Source: CAZPAV01 sp964584755 | GTDB lineage: Bacteria; Actinomycetota; Acidimicrobiia; Spongiisociales; UBA5794 | Length of the DNA stretch: 64,000 bases | Assembly: GCA_964584755.1 (NCBI GenBank) | Contig: CAZPAV010000006.1 | Coordinates: 1-64,000 of the forward strand | Direction: 5' to 3' | Shown here: one piece after another, positions 1-7,158 of the stretch | Layout of the letters: each line of letters begins with the position of its first letter | Numbering within the stretch: the stretch's first letter is position 1 | Translations under genes and position numbers: made by a program | The notes under the pieces: model-generated | Database searches by the model: none | What the model saw: the letters and a program-made list of their open reading frames with translations, nothing else | Told to the model about the DNA's origin: nothing

Positions 1-35
1 TCGGTAGATTCACCCTCTCCGAACGAGGAAGGGTC

Positions 36-359
36 ATGAACCACACCGTCATCCCCGACGTGCGCGCCGAGGTCGAGATCCCGCGGGACGGGACCCTGAG
101 TCGGGTCCTCCATCGGGACGACCGGCTCCGGGTCGTCGTGTTCGGCTTCGACGCCGGTCAGGAGCTCACCGAGCACACCGCCGCGGTCCCGGCGGTCCTG
201 CAGATCGTCTCGGGGCGGTTCCGGGTCACCCTCGGCGAGGAGACCGTGGAGTTGGGGGAGGGTGCCTGGGTCCACATGCCGGCGGCCCTCCCACACTCCC
301 TCGAGGCGCTGGAGCCCGGCGTCCTCCTCCTCACCCTCCTGCGCGACGTCGCCGTCTGA
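36..359 (+). CDS. Cupin-fold small protein
   Basis: 107-aa single-domain cupin. The core has the usual pattern: a His near residue 47 in 'ELTEHTAA', the glycine-bounded strand 'IVSGRFRVTLGEE', and a second motif 'PAALPHSLEAL' carrying a His. These are typical metal-binding positions of RmlC-like cupins, but the substrate cannot be read from sequence. An ATG at 36 follows 'GAGGAAGGG', a good ribosome site, and TAGATT at 5-10 could be the -10. It stands alone and converges on the TusA gene. Family call is secure; function is unknown. Confidence 0.8.
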   Translation: MNHTVIPDVRAEVEIPRDGTLSRVLHRDDRLRVVVFGFDAGQELTEHTAAVPAVLQIVSGRFRVTLGEETVELGEGAWVHMPAALPHSLEALEPGVLLLTLLRDVAV

Positions 360-389
360 GGCGGGCCGCGGCGTCCACTCCCCCCGGAA

Positions 390-653
390 TCAGGCGCGGT
401 CGCCCTTCTCCACCCAGAAGCGGAAGGTCCCGGCGGTCTCCTCGGTGGCGAGCAGGGTGTCGCCGAGCTGACGGGCCATCGCCGGGATGTCGGACGCCGC
501 GCCCGGATCCGTGCAGATGAGCTCGAGCACCTCGCCCGGGGCGAGGGACTTGAGTGCCACCGACGCCTTGTACACGGGGAGCGGGCAGAGGAGCCCGCTG
601 CAGTCGAGCACCGTGGTCGCCTGCCGATCGCCGATCGGGGATCCTGCGGTCAT
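390..653 (-). CDS. TusA/SirA-family sulfur carrier protein
   Basis: 87 aa, the normal length for the family. The N-terminal 'LDCSGLLCPLPVYK' carries the Cys-Pro-x-Pro signature whose Cys holds the persulfide in TusA, followed by the usual alternating strand/helix ending in a charged tail. Such proteins pass sulfur (in some relatives, selenium) between a donor enzyme and acceptors. It starts at ATG 653 behind 'GAGGAGGAACG'. It lies 22 nt downstream of the cysteine synthase gene on the same strand, so co-transcription is likely and a role in cysteine-derived sulfur relay is plausible. The specific partner is not identifiable. Confidence 0.88.
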   Translation of the reverse strand: MTAGSPIGDRQATTVLDCSGLLCPLPVYKASVALKSLAPGEVLELICTDPGAASDIPAMARQLGDTLLATEETAGTFRFWVEKGDRA

Positions 654-675
654 CGTTCCTCCTCGCGTCTCGTCG

Positions 676-1668
676 TCATCGGATCCGGGGGAGGCCCTCG
701 TCGCCGAGCACCTCCGCGAAGTAGGACGTGTACTTGAGCGACGAGTCGGGGGAGACCACGACCGCCGGCTCGTCGGGAGCGTCGAGCCCGGCGACGGCGT
801 GGAGCACGGCTCCGGTGGACGGTCCGGCGAGCAGGCCCTCCTCCCGGTGGAGGCGCAGGGTCATGGCGTAGGCGTCCTCGTCGCCCACCACCACGACGTC
901 GTCGATCACGGAGCGGTCGAGGATCCCCGGCTCCGCCGCCTCGGCGAAGCTCTTCAGCCCCGGGAGCCGGTGCCCCGGCCGGGGCTCGACGCCCACGATC
1001 CGGATCGACGGGTCGCGTTCCTTGAGGTAGCGGCCCACCCCGGTGATGGTGCCGCACGTCCCGAGTCCGGCGGCGAAGATCCGCACCCTCCCCTCGGTCT
1101 GGCGCCAGATCTCGGGACCGGTGGTCTCGTAGTGGGCGCGGACGTTGTCCTCGTTCTCGTACTGGTTCGGCCAGACCCGGCCCGGCTCGCCGGCGGCGAT
1201 GGACCGGGCGAGGGCGATGGCGCCGTCCTTCGGATGGTCGATGGGGCAGAGGTCGTCGGGGGTGGGCCACACCTCGGCACCGAGCATGCGCAGCAGGAGC
1301 TGCTTCTCCTGGGGGACGCCTTCGGGGATGGTGACCACGAGGTGGAGTCCCTCGATGGCGGCGAGGGCGGCGAGCGCGATCGCCGTATTCCCGGAGGAGG
1401 CCTCCACGAGCCGGCCGCTCTCGAGCTCGCCGCGGGCCCGGAGACCGGCGAGCATGGCGACCGCGGCGCGGTCCTTGATGGACCCGAAGGGGTTCATCCA
1501 CTCGAGCTTGAGGTACACGGTCGGGGCGGTCTCCGGCAGGACGCGGCGAACCCGCACGAGCGGGGTCGGCGCGTCGACGTCGGGCAGGAGCTCGCGGACG
1601 TCCTCGTAGCGACGGAGGTGGGGGTCGGAGCCGGTCCCGACCTCCGGGGATCTGGTGTCGATGGTCAC
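676..1668 (-). CDS. PLP-dependent cysteine synthase family protein
   Basis: 330-aa fold-type II PLP enzyme of the O-acetylserine sulfhydrylase/cystathionine beta-synthase group. The PLP lysine is in 'NPFGSIKDRAAV' (about residue 66), the substrate loop is 'EASSGNTAIAL', and the phosphate-binding glycine loop is 'GLGTCGTITGVGRYL'. It should make cysteine from an activated serine and a sulfur donor; whether the activated serine is O-acetyl or O-phosphoserine is not clear. The GTG at 1668 is chosen because 'GAGGAGGGACC' precedes it. The upstream 160 nt holds a Cys-rich leader ORF and a strong hairpin (listed separately), suggesting cysteine-responsive control. TusA follows immediately. Confidence 0.9.
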   Translation of the reverse strand: MTIDTRSPEVGTGSDPHLRRYEDVRELLPDVDAPTPLVRVRRVLPETAPTVYLKLEWMNPFGSIKDRAAVAMLAGLRARGELESGRLVEASSGNTAIALAALAAIEGLHLVVTIPEGVPQEKQLLLRMLGAEVWPTPDDLCPIDHPKDGAIALARSIAAGEPGRVWPNQYENEDNVRAHYETTGPEIWRQTEGRVRIFAAGLGTCGTITGVGRYLKERDPSIRIVGVEPRPGHRLPGLKSFAEAAEPGILDRSVIDDVVVVGDEDAYAMTLRLHREEGLLAGPSTGAVLHAVAGLDAPDEPAVVVSPDSSLKYTSYFAEVLGDEGLPRIR

Positions 1669-1688
1669 GGTCCCTCCTCGGAGAAGAG

Positions 1689-1721
1689 CGACCCGCCGCC
1701 GGCGGGGCCGGTGGCGGGTCG
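1689..1721 (-). promoter_or_regulatory. Leader hairpin before cysteine synthase (possible attenuator)
   Basis: On the minus strand CGACCCGCC pairs perfectly with GGCGGGTCG. Inside it CCGGC pairs with GCCGG around a CCC loop, leaving only one A-C mismatch: a stem of about 14 bp. It sits between the stop of the Cys-rich leader ORF (1750) and the cysteine synthase ribosome site, and is followed by a pyrimidine run CTCTTCTCC. That tract is weak for an intrinsic terminator, so it may act as an attenuator or simply as a structural element. Function is inferred from position. Confidence 0.5.
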
Positions 1722-1749
1722 TGGAGTGGATCTGGGATTCGATGTGCGA

Positions 1750-1824
1750 CTACCCGCGAACCTCCACGCCCGGCACCGGGCCGAGACACCGACAACACAT
1801 GCCGTGGGGGGCGAGCGGGCTCAT
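1750..1824 (-). CDS. Cys-rich leader peptide upstream of cysteine synthase
   Basis: 24-codon ORF in the cysteine synthase leader. From ATG 1824 it reads MSPLAPHGMCCRCLGPVPGV and then EVRG before a TAG stop at 1750. Three Cys codons (all TGT, otherwise uncommon in this DNA) fall within four positions. An in-frame GTG lies directly upstream (1827). TAGAGT at 1833-1838 lies 5-8 nt before these starts, the spacing seen at leaderless starts elsewhere in the window. Cys-rich upstream ORFs that sense cysteine by ribosome stalling are known in mycobacteria; this looks like the same idea, by analogy only. Confidence 0.6.
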   Translation of the reverse strand: MSPLAPHGMCCRCLGPVPGVEVRG

Positions 1825-1915
1825 CACCCGTCACTCTAGGCCGTCGCGGGAGCGACGGAGACGGTTCCTCCTCCCCGGGGGGACGAACCGGCCGTCCCCC
1901 ACGATCGGCGGGCGG

Positions 1916-2281
1916 TCAGTTCCCCAGTGGGGCGTCGCTGCTCTTCACCTGCTCGAGGATGAGCTTGCCGAAGTCGCCCTTCGCGGTGAGCCGGTCGAGA
2001 CGCGCGGCGACGAGATCGTTCATCTCGCTGTCGCTGCACCCGAGGTCCTTCGCCTGCTGTTCGAGCTCCGACATCTTCTGGTCGATCTCCTGGAACTGGG
2101 GCGCGTTGTCGCCGAGGTCGGCGAGCTCCTGGGGGCTCATCGCGTCGAACTGGTCGATCATGTTCTGGATCGCGGCGACGGCGTCGTCGGCCACCTTGTC
2201 GCAGCTCCCCGCGGACGAGCCGCTGCTGCAGGCCGCGGCGACCACGGCGAGCGCCACGACCAGCATCGTCATCTTGCGCAC
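1916..2281 (-). CDS. Small secreted lipoprotein, unknown function
   Basis: 121 aa from GTG 2281, chosen over a longer upstream reading because 'AGGGAG' lies 7 nt before it and the protein then begins with a signal peptide (VRKMTMLVVALAVVAAAC) ending in a lipobox Cys. The mature part begins with a Ser/Gly linker. It continues as a helical, acidic domain with two further Cys ('GSCDKVADD', 'LGCSDSEM') that could form a disulfide, and a Glu/Gln-rich heptad-like stretch. No enzyme motif. Homologues of unknown role are common in actinomycetes. It follows the MFS gene with a gap of about 110 nt. Confidence 0.72.
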   Translation of the reverse strand: MRKMTMLVVALAVVAAACSSGSSAGSCDKVADDAVAAIQNMIDQFDAMSPQELADLGDNAPQFQEIDQKMSELEQQAKDLGCSDSEMNDLVAARLDRLTAKGDFGKLILEQVKSSDAPLGN

Positions 2282-2393
2282 GGTGTACTCCCTGCGTTCA
2301 CCGGCCGCGTCTCCTTCGCGGCCGTTCGGTCGAGACACCCTATCGGCACGGAACCGTGGTTGCTCGAGGAGAACCGCCGAGGCCTCCGGTGTC

Positions 2394-3587
2394 TCAGGCG
2401 CCGGCCGCGGGCACACGGACCCGGCGACCCACCGTGGCGATGGCGATCGCCGCCACGAGCAGCGAGGCGGCGACCGTCAGCCACACCTCGGTGAAGGACC
2501 TCCGGTCGGCGATCCAGCCCACGAGGAGGGGCCCGGCCCCCGCGCCCAGGAAGACCCCGGCCTGGGTGACTCCGGACGCCGCGGCCGGCGTGCCGAGGTT
2601 GGCGTTCACCACGGTGAACGTGAGGAGGCCGGGCCACCCCCAGCCGGTGGCGAAGGCGAGGAGCACGAGGACCGGGAAGACGGGTCCCCGGCTCAGGGGA
2701 ATCGTCGCGAACGCCGCGGCGCCGAGTCCGAGGAGGAGGGCCACCTCGAGGAACCCCGCGGTGCGGCGGCGATCGGCCAGCGACCCCACGACGATGCGGC
2801 CGGTGATGCTCGCCAGGGAACCGGCGAAGAGGAGGAGGCCTGCGGCCGACTCGGAGAAGCCCGCGGCCACCGCGGCGGCGACGAGGTAGGTGCCGAGGGC
2901 GACGGCCGACAGCGTGGCGAACATGCCGCCCGCGGCGAGGGCGACGAGCTGGTGGGGTGTCATGGCGCCGGGTCGGGGCGCCTCGCCGGTCACGGGATGG
3001 GCCGCGGCGTGGTCTCGGGGCACGAGCGCCACGACCAGCGGCGTGAGGAGGGACGCCCCGACGAACGCCCAGCGCCAGCCGACGGTGACGACGACGAGGG
3101 GGACGGCGAGGCCGGCCAGCAGCGTGGACGTCGGGATGCCGGCGTGCTTGAGACCGAACACGAGGGCCCGCCGGCGTGGGTCGATGTGCTCGGCGAGGGC
3201 CTTGTTCGCCGCCGGATTCGCCATCCCGTACACGGCTCCGGCGGCGAGGACGAGGGTTCCGAGGAGCCAGCGGGAGTGGGCGAACACCGCGATGGCGAGG
3301 AGCAGGCTCCCCGACGCCACCGCGTTGGCGCGGACGGCGCGTCGCCAGCCCACGCGCTCGACGATCCGACCCAGGGGCGTGGAGGTCAGCGCCGCGCTGA
3401 GGAAGAAGACCGCGGCGAATCCGCCGAGACCGGTGGCGCCGAAGCCCAGCTCGCCGCCGACCCGGAGGAAGGCGGCGCCGAGCAGGAAGAGCGGTTGGGA
3501 GGAGAGGGCGATGAGGAGGACGGCGACGGCGAGGAGACGCCAGGGTGGCCGGAGGGGGGCGGCGGAGGCCGCCGGCGCCCCGCTCAT
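2394..3587 (-). CDS. MFS transporter (CynX/NimT-like)
   Basis: 397 aa with about 12 hydrophobic segments in two halves, and the MFS loop motif 'GRIVERVGWRRAVRA' between TM2 and TM3 with a weaker copy 'GSLADRRRTAG' in the second half. The best match is the cyanate/nitroimidazole-type group; the substrate is unknown. The ATG at 3587 overlaps by 4 nt (ATGA) the stop codon that ends the AhpD-like reading frame only if the internal TGA of that gene is read through. That coupling is independent support for the extended AhpD frame. It is the last gene of the OsmC-AhpD-MFS operon. Confidence 0.85.
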   Translation of the reverse strand: MSGAPAASAAPLRPPWRLLAVAVLLIALSSQPLFLLGAAFLRVGGELGFGATGLGGFAAVFFLSAALTSTPLGRIVERVGWRRAVRANAVASGSLLLAIAVFAHSRWLLGTLVLAAGAVYGMANPAANKALAEHIDPRRRALVFGLKHAGIPTSTLLAGLAVPLVVVTVGWRWAFVGASLLTPLVVALVPRDHAAAHPVTGEAPRPGAMTPHQLVALAAGGMFATLSAVALGTYLVAAAVAAGFSESAAGLLLFAGSLASITGRIVVGSLADRRRTAGFLEVALLLGLGAAAFATIPLSRGPVFPVLVLLAFATGWGWPGLLTFTVVNANLGTPAAASGVTQAGVFLGAGAGPLLVGWIADRRSFTEVWLTVAASLLVAAIAIATVGRRVRVPAAGA

Positions 3588-4573
3588 GCGTGGGGGAACC
3601 GGTCGAGATGGAGCGTCGCGACGAGATCCGCCGCCTGGGCCCGGCGGGCCCGACCCACGGGGATGCCGACGCCGTCGGCGATCCGGTTCATCATCTCGAA
3701 GTTGCCGACGATCGCCGCGGTGTCGACCAGCGCCGCGGGTCCGAGCTCTCCGGCGACGGCGTTGCGAGCCGGTGCGACGGCGTCACCGGTGATGGTGGCC
3801 GTGGCGAGGGCGACGAGGGCCCGCCCCCCGGGAAGTCGCGGATCGACCTCGGGATCGACGACGGCGCGGACGTCCACCTCCCGGCCCGTCTCCTCGGCGC
3901 TCCACCTGAGCATGCCCGCGTGCGCCAGCGTTCAGTAGAAGCACTCGTTGCACGCCGAGGTCCGGGCGGCGACGAGCTCCATCTGGGTGCGGTGGAGGGC
4001 CCGCCGCACGTCGGGCTCGCCCATCTCGTCGTACGCGAGGTACAGGGCGCCGTGCAACGCGGCCACGGCGGCGCTCTCGTCGGGAACCGCGGAGAGCGCG
4101 CGGGGGATGGTCGGAGGGCCGACGGTGGGCACCCACGCCCGACCGGGGCGGGCGGGCGGTCGGGGATGCTCACGGCGCGGTGAGCCCGGTCGAGCCGCGG
4201 GGAGGGGCTCGAGGGGGAGATCGAGGGCCCGATGGAAGCCGTCGACGGCGGTCACGCGGGCGACGACCCCGACGAGCTCCACGTACGCCGCGACGTCGAG
4301 GCCGTCTCGGAGGAGACCCTCGAGCCAGGCGCGGCTCGTCCGGCTCGGGGCGGAGCCGAGGAGGGCGGCGGCCTCGGTCGCCGCCGGCGCCGGCCCTTCC
4401 GGGAGGGGGTCCCCGGACCGCGCCGCACGGGCCACCGCGGCGATCGCGACGCGCTCGGATCCCGTCCACCACGTCCCGGGGGTCGCGAGGTGCTCCCAGA
4501 CCGCGGTGAAGGCGGCGCCGAGGTCGGCGCGGACGGGAACCGGAGCGGCGGCGAGGTCGAACACGGCGTCCAC
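3584..4573 (-). CDS. AhpD-like peroxidase, probable selenoprotein (CxxU, in-frame TGA)
   Basis: Read from GTG 4573 to 3584 with one in-frame TGA (3932-3934) as selenocysteine, this is a 329-aa alkylhydroperoxidase/carboxymuconolactone-decarboxylase-type protein. Around the TGA the frame is SACNECFY-U-TLAHAGMLR, i.e. C211-x-x-U214-x-x-x-H218. The ordinary paralogue at 27028-27597 has SALNDCLYCVVAHGAILR there, so the TGA replaces the second Cys of the CxxC redox centre. The N-terminal ~130 residues look like a degenerate extra CMD domain. A hairpin with an AGGUG loop lies 20-34 nt after the TGA. The stop overlaps the next gene's start. The alternative is a pseudogene or two separate ORFs, which the coupling and SECIS geometry argue against. 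Confidence 0.78.
3898..3912 (-). promoter_or_regulatory. SECIS-like hairpin in AhpD-like gene
   Basis: Minus-strand RNA UGCUC-AGGUG-GAGCG: four Watson-Crick pairs plus a U-G pair closing a five-base loop. The stem begins 20 nt after the UGA and the loop GG falls at 26-27 nt. Bacterial SECIS elements sit just inside the coding region with a loop GG (GGU in E. coli fdhF) in this distance range. Seen directly; SelB binding is inferred. Confidence 0.65.
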
Positions 4574-4595
4574 GGTACTGCCTCGCGGCGGCCGC

Positions 4596-5069
4596 TCAGA
4601 CGAACTCGAGCTCGGTGGTGATCGCCACGCACCCGCCGATGGTGCGTGCCACCGGACACGAGGCGGCGTGATGCTCGTGGGCGCGTTCCGCCGCCTCCCG
4701 CCGTTCCTCGGGGACGTCCGCCAGCCGGTAGCGGACATGGATCGCCCGCACGACGAGGACCTTCCCCTCTTTCGCCACCGCTCCGGTCACCTCGGCGGTG
4801 AGCCGTCCCTCACTTGCATCGATGCCACGCGCCTCCAGCGCGCCTCCCAGGGTGCCGGTCAGTCAGCCGCCGGCGGCGGCGATGAGGTAGTCGATGGTCG
4901 TGGCGTCGGGGGGGAACTCGTCGGGTCGTACCCCGTAGTGGTCGGCGATGGCGCCGTGCACCCCGAACGTGAGGGGCTCCTCCCGTGCGGGGAGCCAGGC
5001 GCGGCGCATGGGCCCACGGACCCGCTCGATCCTGATCGTCGGCGTGTACACGGCGTTCGTGTCGGACAC
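4596..5069 (-). CDS. OsmC-family peroxiredoxin, probable selenoprotein (in-frame TGA)
   Basis: Read from GTG 5069 (behind 'GAGAGGAGGTCTC') to 4596 with TGA 4863-4865 as Sec, this gives a 157-aa complete OsmC domain. The frame at the TGA is DYLIAAAGG-U-LTGTLGGALEARGI; OsmC proteins have the peroxidatic Cys in this 'GGC' helix. The second catalytic Cys is present as C138 in 'AASCPVART'. So U69 replaces the first Cys and C138 would be the resolving residue, reducing organic hydroperoxides. A SECIS-like hairpin follows at 21-35 nt. It is first in an operon with the AhpD-like and MFS genes (22-nt gap, then 4-nt overlap). TAGGGT at 5095-5100 fits a -10. Confidence 0.78.
4828..4842 (-). promoter_or_regulatory. 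SECIS-like hairpin in OsmC-like gene
   Basis: Minus-strand RNA CGCGC-UGGAG-GCGCG: five perfect pairs (plus a G-U pair outside) closing a five-base loop with GG at 27-28 nt after the UGA. The distance, stem length and loop GG position are within one nucleotide of those of the hairpin in the neighbouring AhpD-like gene. Structure seen directly; role inferred. Confidence 0.65.
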
Positions 5070-5094
5070 GAGACCTCCTCTCCGCGTTCGCCCG

Positions 5095-5100
5095 ACCCTA
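5095..5100 (-). promoter_or_regulatory. Probable -10 of the OsmC-Sec/AhpD-Sec operon
   Basis: TAGGGT on the minus strand, 25 nt before the GTG start and its AGGAGG site. The same hexamer recurs before several other genes in the window. No good -35 is visible. Confidence 0.4.
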
Positions 5101-5126
5101 CCGCGTCGCCGCAGGACGTCCGACGC

Positions 5127-5687
5127 TCAGCCCCGCGGCCGGTCCGCGATCTGCCAGTCGAAGCCCTTGCCGCCGGCGGTGAGCCGGGAGATGTCGATCG
5201 TGATGTCCCACACCACGCCGTCGGGATCGGTGATGGCGCAGACGACCTCCCCGGACTCGTCGGCGAGGAGCGTCTCCTCTCCGCAGTCGACGGCGTCGTC
5301 GGCGACGTCCACCTTCGTGGCCTCCGCGACGGAACGGACGACGGCGGCCTCGAAGGCGGGGATCTTCTCGGCACGCAGGACGTTCGTCGTCTCGACGGAG
5401 GCCCCCGACTCGGTGATGACCGCCATGAACTCGACGACCCGGCCGTCGGGGGTCTCGGCGGTGCACCGGAACTTCGTGCCGACGTCCTCGGTGGCGGGAG
5501 CGTTGCACCGGGCGGTGAGCGCTCCGAGGCCGAGCTGGTCGGCGAGCTGGTCCTCGATGGCCGTCTCGGCCGACTTCTCCACCGGCGGGCTGCCGATGTG
5601 GACCTCCGCCGAGGCGTTGCAGGCGGCGGCGAAGACCGCGAGCGATGTCCCCAGGAGGAGGATCGTGTGCGGTCGAGCTCCGCGCAT
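5127..5687 (-). CDS. DUF4333-type lipoprotein with two repeats
   Basis: 186 aa from ATG 5687, behind GGAGGGAGCGGAG. The signal peptide 'ILLLGTSLAVFAAAC' ends in a lipobox Cys. The mature protein contains two similar modules, each with the DUF4333 pattern: a helix, then Cys, a 'VGTKFRC' or 'ESGEVVC' strand, and a 'TPDG/DPDG' turn (about residues 35-100 and 105-180), so two conserved disulfides are likely. Such proteins are surface-exposed in actinomycetes and of unknown role. The gene stands alone between the selenoprotein operon and the deaminase gene. Confidence 0.78.
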   Translation of the reverse strand: MRGARPHTILLLGTSLAVFAAACNASAEVHIGSPPVEKSAETAIEDQLADQLGLGALTARCNAPATEDVGTKFRCTAETPDGRVVEFMAVITESGASVETTNVLRAEKIPAFEAAVVRSVAEATKVDVADDAVDCGEETLLADESGEVVCAITDPDGVVWDITIDISRLTAGGKGFDWQIADRPRG

Positions 5688-5761
5688 GGTCTCCGCTCCC
5701 TCCTTCGTTCCCGCGGACGATCGTACCCGAGGCGAGCGGCGCGAGCGGGTCGTGAGGGGGG

Positions 5762-7132
5762 TCAGGATCCGGCGACGAGTCGCCGTGCCGCCCGGTCGTG
5801 GCGCTCGAGGAGCCGGCCGGTGTCGAGACGGACGTGGTGGCCGTCGCGGATGACGGCCGCACCGTGCACGTAGGTGTGGTCGACGTCCCCCGGGGCGCAG
5901 AGGAGGAGGGCGGCGACCGGGTCGTGCACCGCACCGGCGTAGCGGAGGCGGCGAAGGTCCATCGCGAAGAAGTCGGCGGCCTTGCCGCGTTCGAGGCTCC
6001 CGAGGTCCTGACGGCCCAGGACGGCGGCACCGCCGCGGGTGGCGAGCTCGAGGGCGGCGCGGGCGGGGAGGAGGGAACCGGCGCGAGCGGAGGAGGCGGA
6101 GGCGAGGCGGGCCAGGAGCATGGCCTGTCGGGCCTCGGCGAGGAGGTGCCCGGCGTCGTTGGAGGACGCGCCGTCGACGCCGAGCCCGACGCGGACCCCG
6201 GCGGAGCGGTACGCGGTCAGGGGGGCGATGCCGGAGGCGAGACGCATGTTCGAGGAGGGACAGTGGGCGATGCCCGTGTCGGAGGCGGCGATACGGGCGA
6301 CGTCCTCGGGGGCGGCGTGGACCCCGTGGGCGAACCAGACGTCGGGCCCGAGCCACCCCACCGTCTCGGCGTACTCGAGGGGGGAGCGTCCCCAGCGCTC
6401 CCGACAGAAGCGAACCTCGTCGGCGGTCTCGAGGAGATGGGTGTGGAGCATCACCCCGCGGCAGCGGGCGAGCTCGGCGGCGCGACGCATGGCGTCGGTG
6501 GTGACCGAGAACGGGGAGCAGGGCGCCACGACGACCCGGACCGTGGCGCCGGGGGAGGGATCGTGGAAGGCGTCGATGCAGCGGAGCGTGTCGTCGAGGA
6601 CCTCGTCCTCGTCCTCCACGAGCTCGTCGGGGGGAAGGCCTCCCGAGGAGGCGCCGAGGCTCATGGACCCCCGTGCCGCGTGCAGACGGAGGCCCACGTC
6701 GGCCGCCGCCGCGATCGTGTCGTCGAGGCGGCATCCGTTGGGGAAGAGGTAGAGATGATCGGCGGCGGTGGTGCAGCCGGAGTGGGCTAGCTCGAGGAGG
6801 CCGACCGTCGTGGCGAGCCGCAGCGCCTCGGGGTCGAGACGTGCCCAGATCGGGTACAGCGTCCGTAGCCAGTCGAAGAGCGCGACGTCCTGGGCGGCGG
6901 GTAGGGCCCGGGTGAGCGACTGGTAGAGGTGATGATGCGTGTTCACGAGCCCGGGGGCGACGAGGTGCCCCCGGAGGTCGAGGACCTCGTCGGCGGTCTC
7001 GGGCAGGTCCCCGGTGGGACCGACACGCTCGATCCAACCGTCACGGGCGAAGAGTCCTCCGTCGGCGATCTCGCGGCGGGCGTCGTCCATGGTCACGAGG
7101 ACCGCGGCGTGACGTACGAGGAGCGTTCCCAT
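5762..7132 (-). CDS. 8-oxoguanine deaminase (amidohydrolase)
   Basis: 456-aa amidohydrolase of the cytosine/guanine deaminase clan. Zn ligands are visible in order: HxH in 'VNTHHHLYQSLTRA' (about residue 65), His in 'HTHLLET', His in 'FAHGVHA', and Asp in 'GLGVDGASSND'. The extended match 'LDPEALRLATTVGLLEL..SGCTTAADHLYLFPNG' is characteristic of 8-oxoguanine deaminase rather than of AtzA/TrzN, so the likely reaction is 8-oxoguanine to urate plus ammonia in purine salvage or damage clearance. The ATG at 7132 is used; much longer readings upstream run into the HisA-like gene. That gene lies just upstream on the same strand. Confidence 0.88.
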   Translation of the reverse strand: MGTLLVRHAAVLVTMDDARREIADGGLFARDGWIERVGPTGDLPETADEVLDLRGHLVAPGLVNTHHHLYQSLTRALPAAQDVALFDWLRTLYPIWARLDPEALRLATTVGLLELAHSGCTTAADHLYLFPNGCRLDDTIAAAADVGLRLHAARGSMSLGASSGGLPPDELVEDEDEVLDDTLRCIDAFHDPSPGATVRVVVAPCSPFSVTTDAMRRAAELARCRGVMLHTHLLETADEVRFCRERWGRSPLEYAETVGWLGPDVWFAHGVHAAPEDVARIAASDTGIAHCPSSNMRLASGIAPLTAYRSAGVRVGLGVDGASSNDAGHLLAEARQAMLLARLASASSARAGSLLPARAALELATRGGAAVLGRQDLGSLERGKAADFFAMDLRRLRYAGAVHDPVAALLLCAPGDVDHTYVHGAAVIRDGHHVRLDTGRLLERHDRAARRLVAGS

Positions 7133-7158
7133 CTCGTCTCGGCTCCGACCCGGCCGCC

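Noticed and set aside
3932..4573. Treating the AhpD-like gene as a truncated pseudogene ending at TGA
   Set aside because: The downstream half is conserved and in frame, the stop is coupled to the next start, and a SECIS-like hairpin follows the TGA; the selenoprotein reading explains more.
4863..4865. A genetic code with TGA reassigned to another amino acid throughout
   Set aside because: Many other genes in the window end in TGA at natural C-termini (for example PaaA, PaaE, FeoA), so TGA is a normal stop here.
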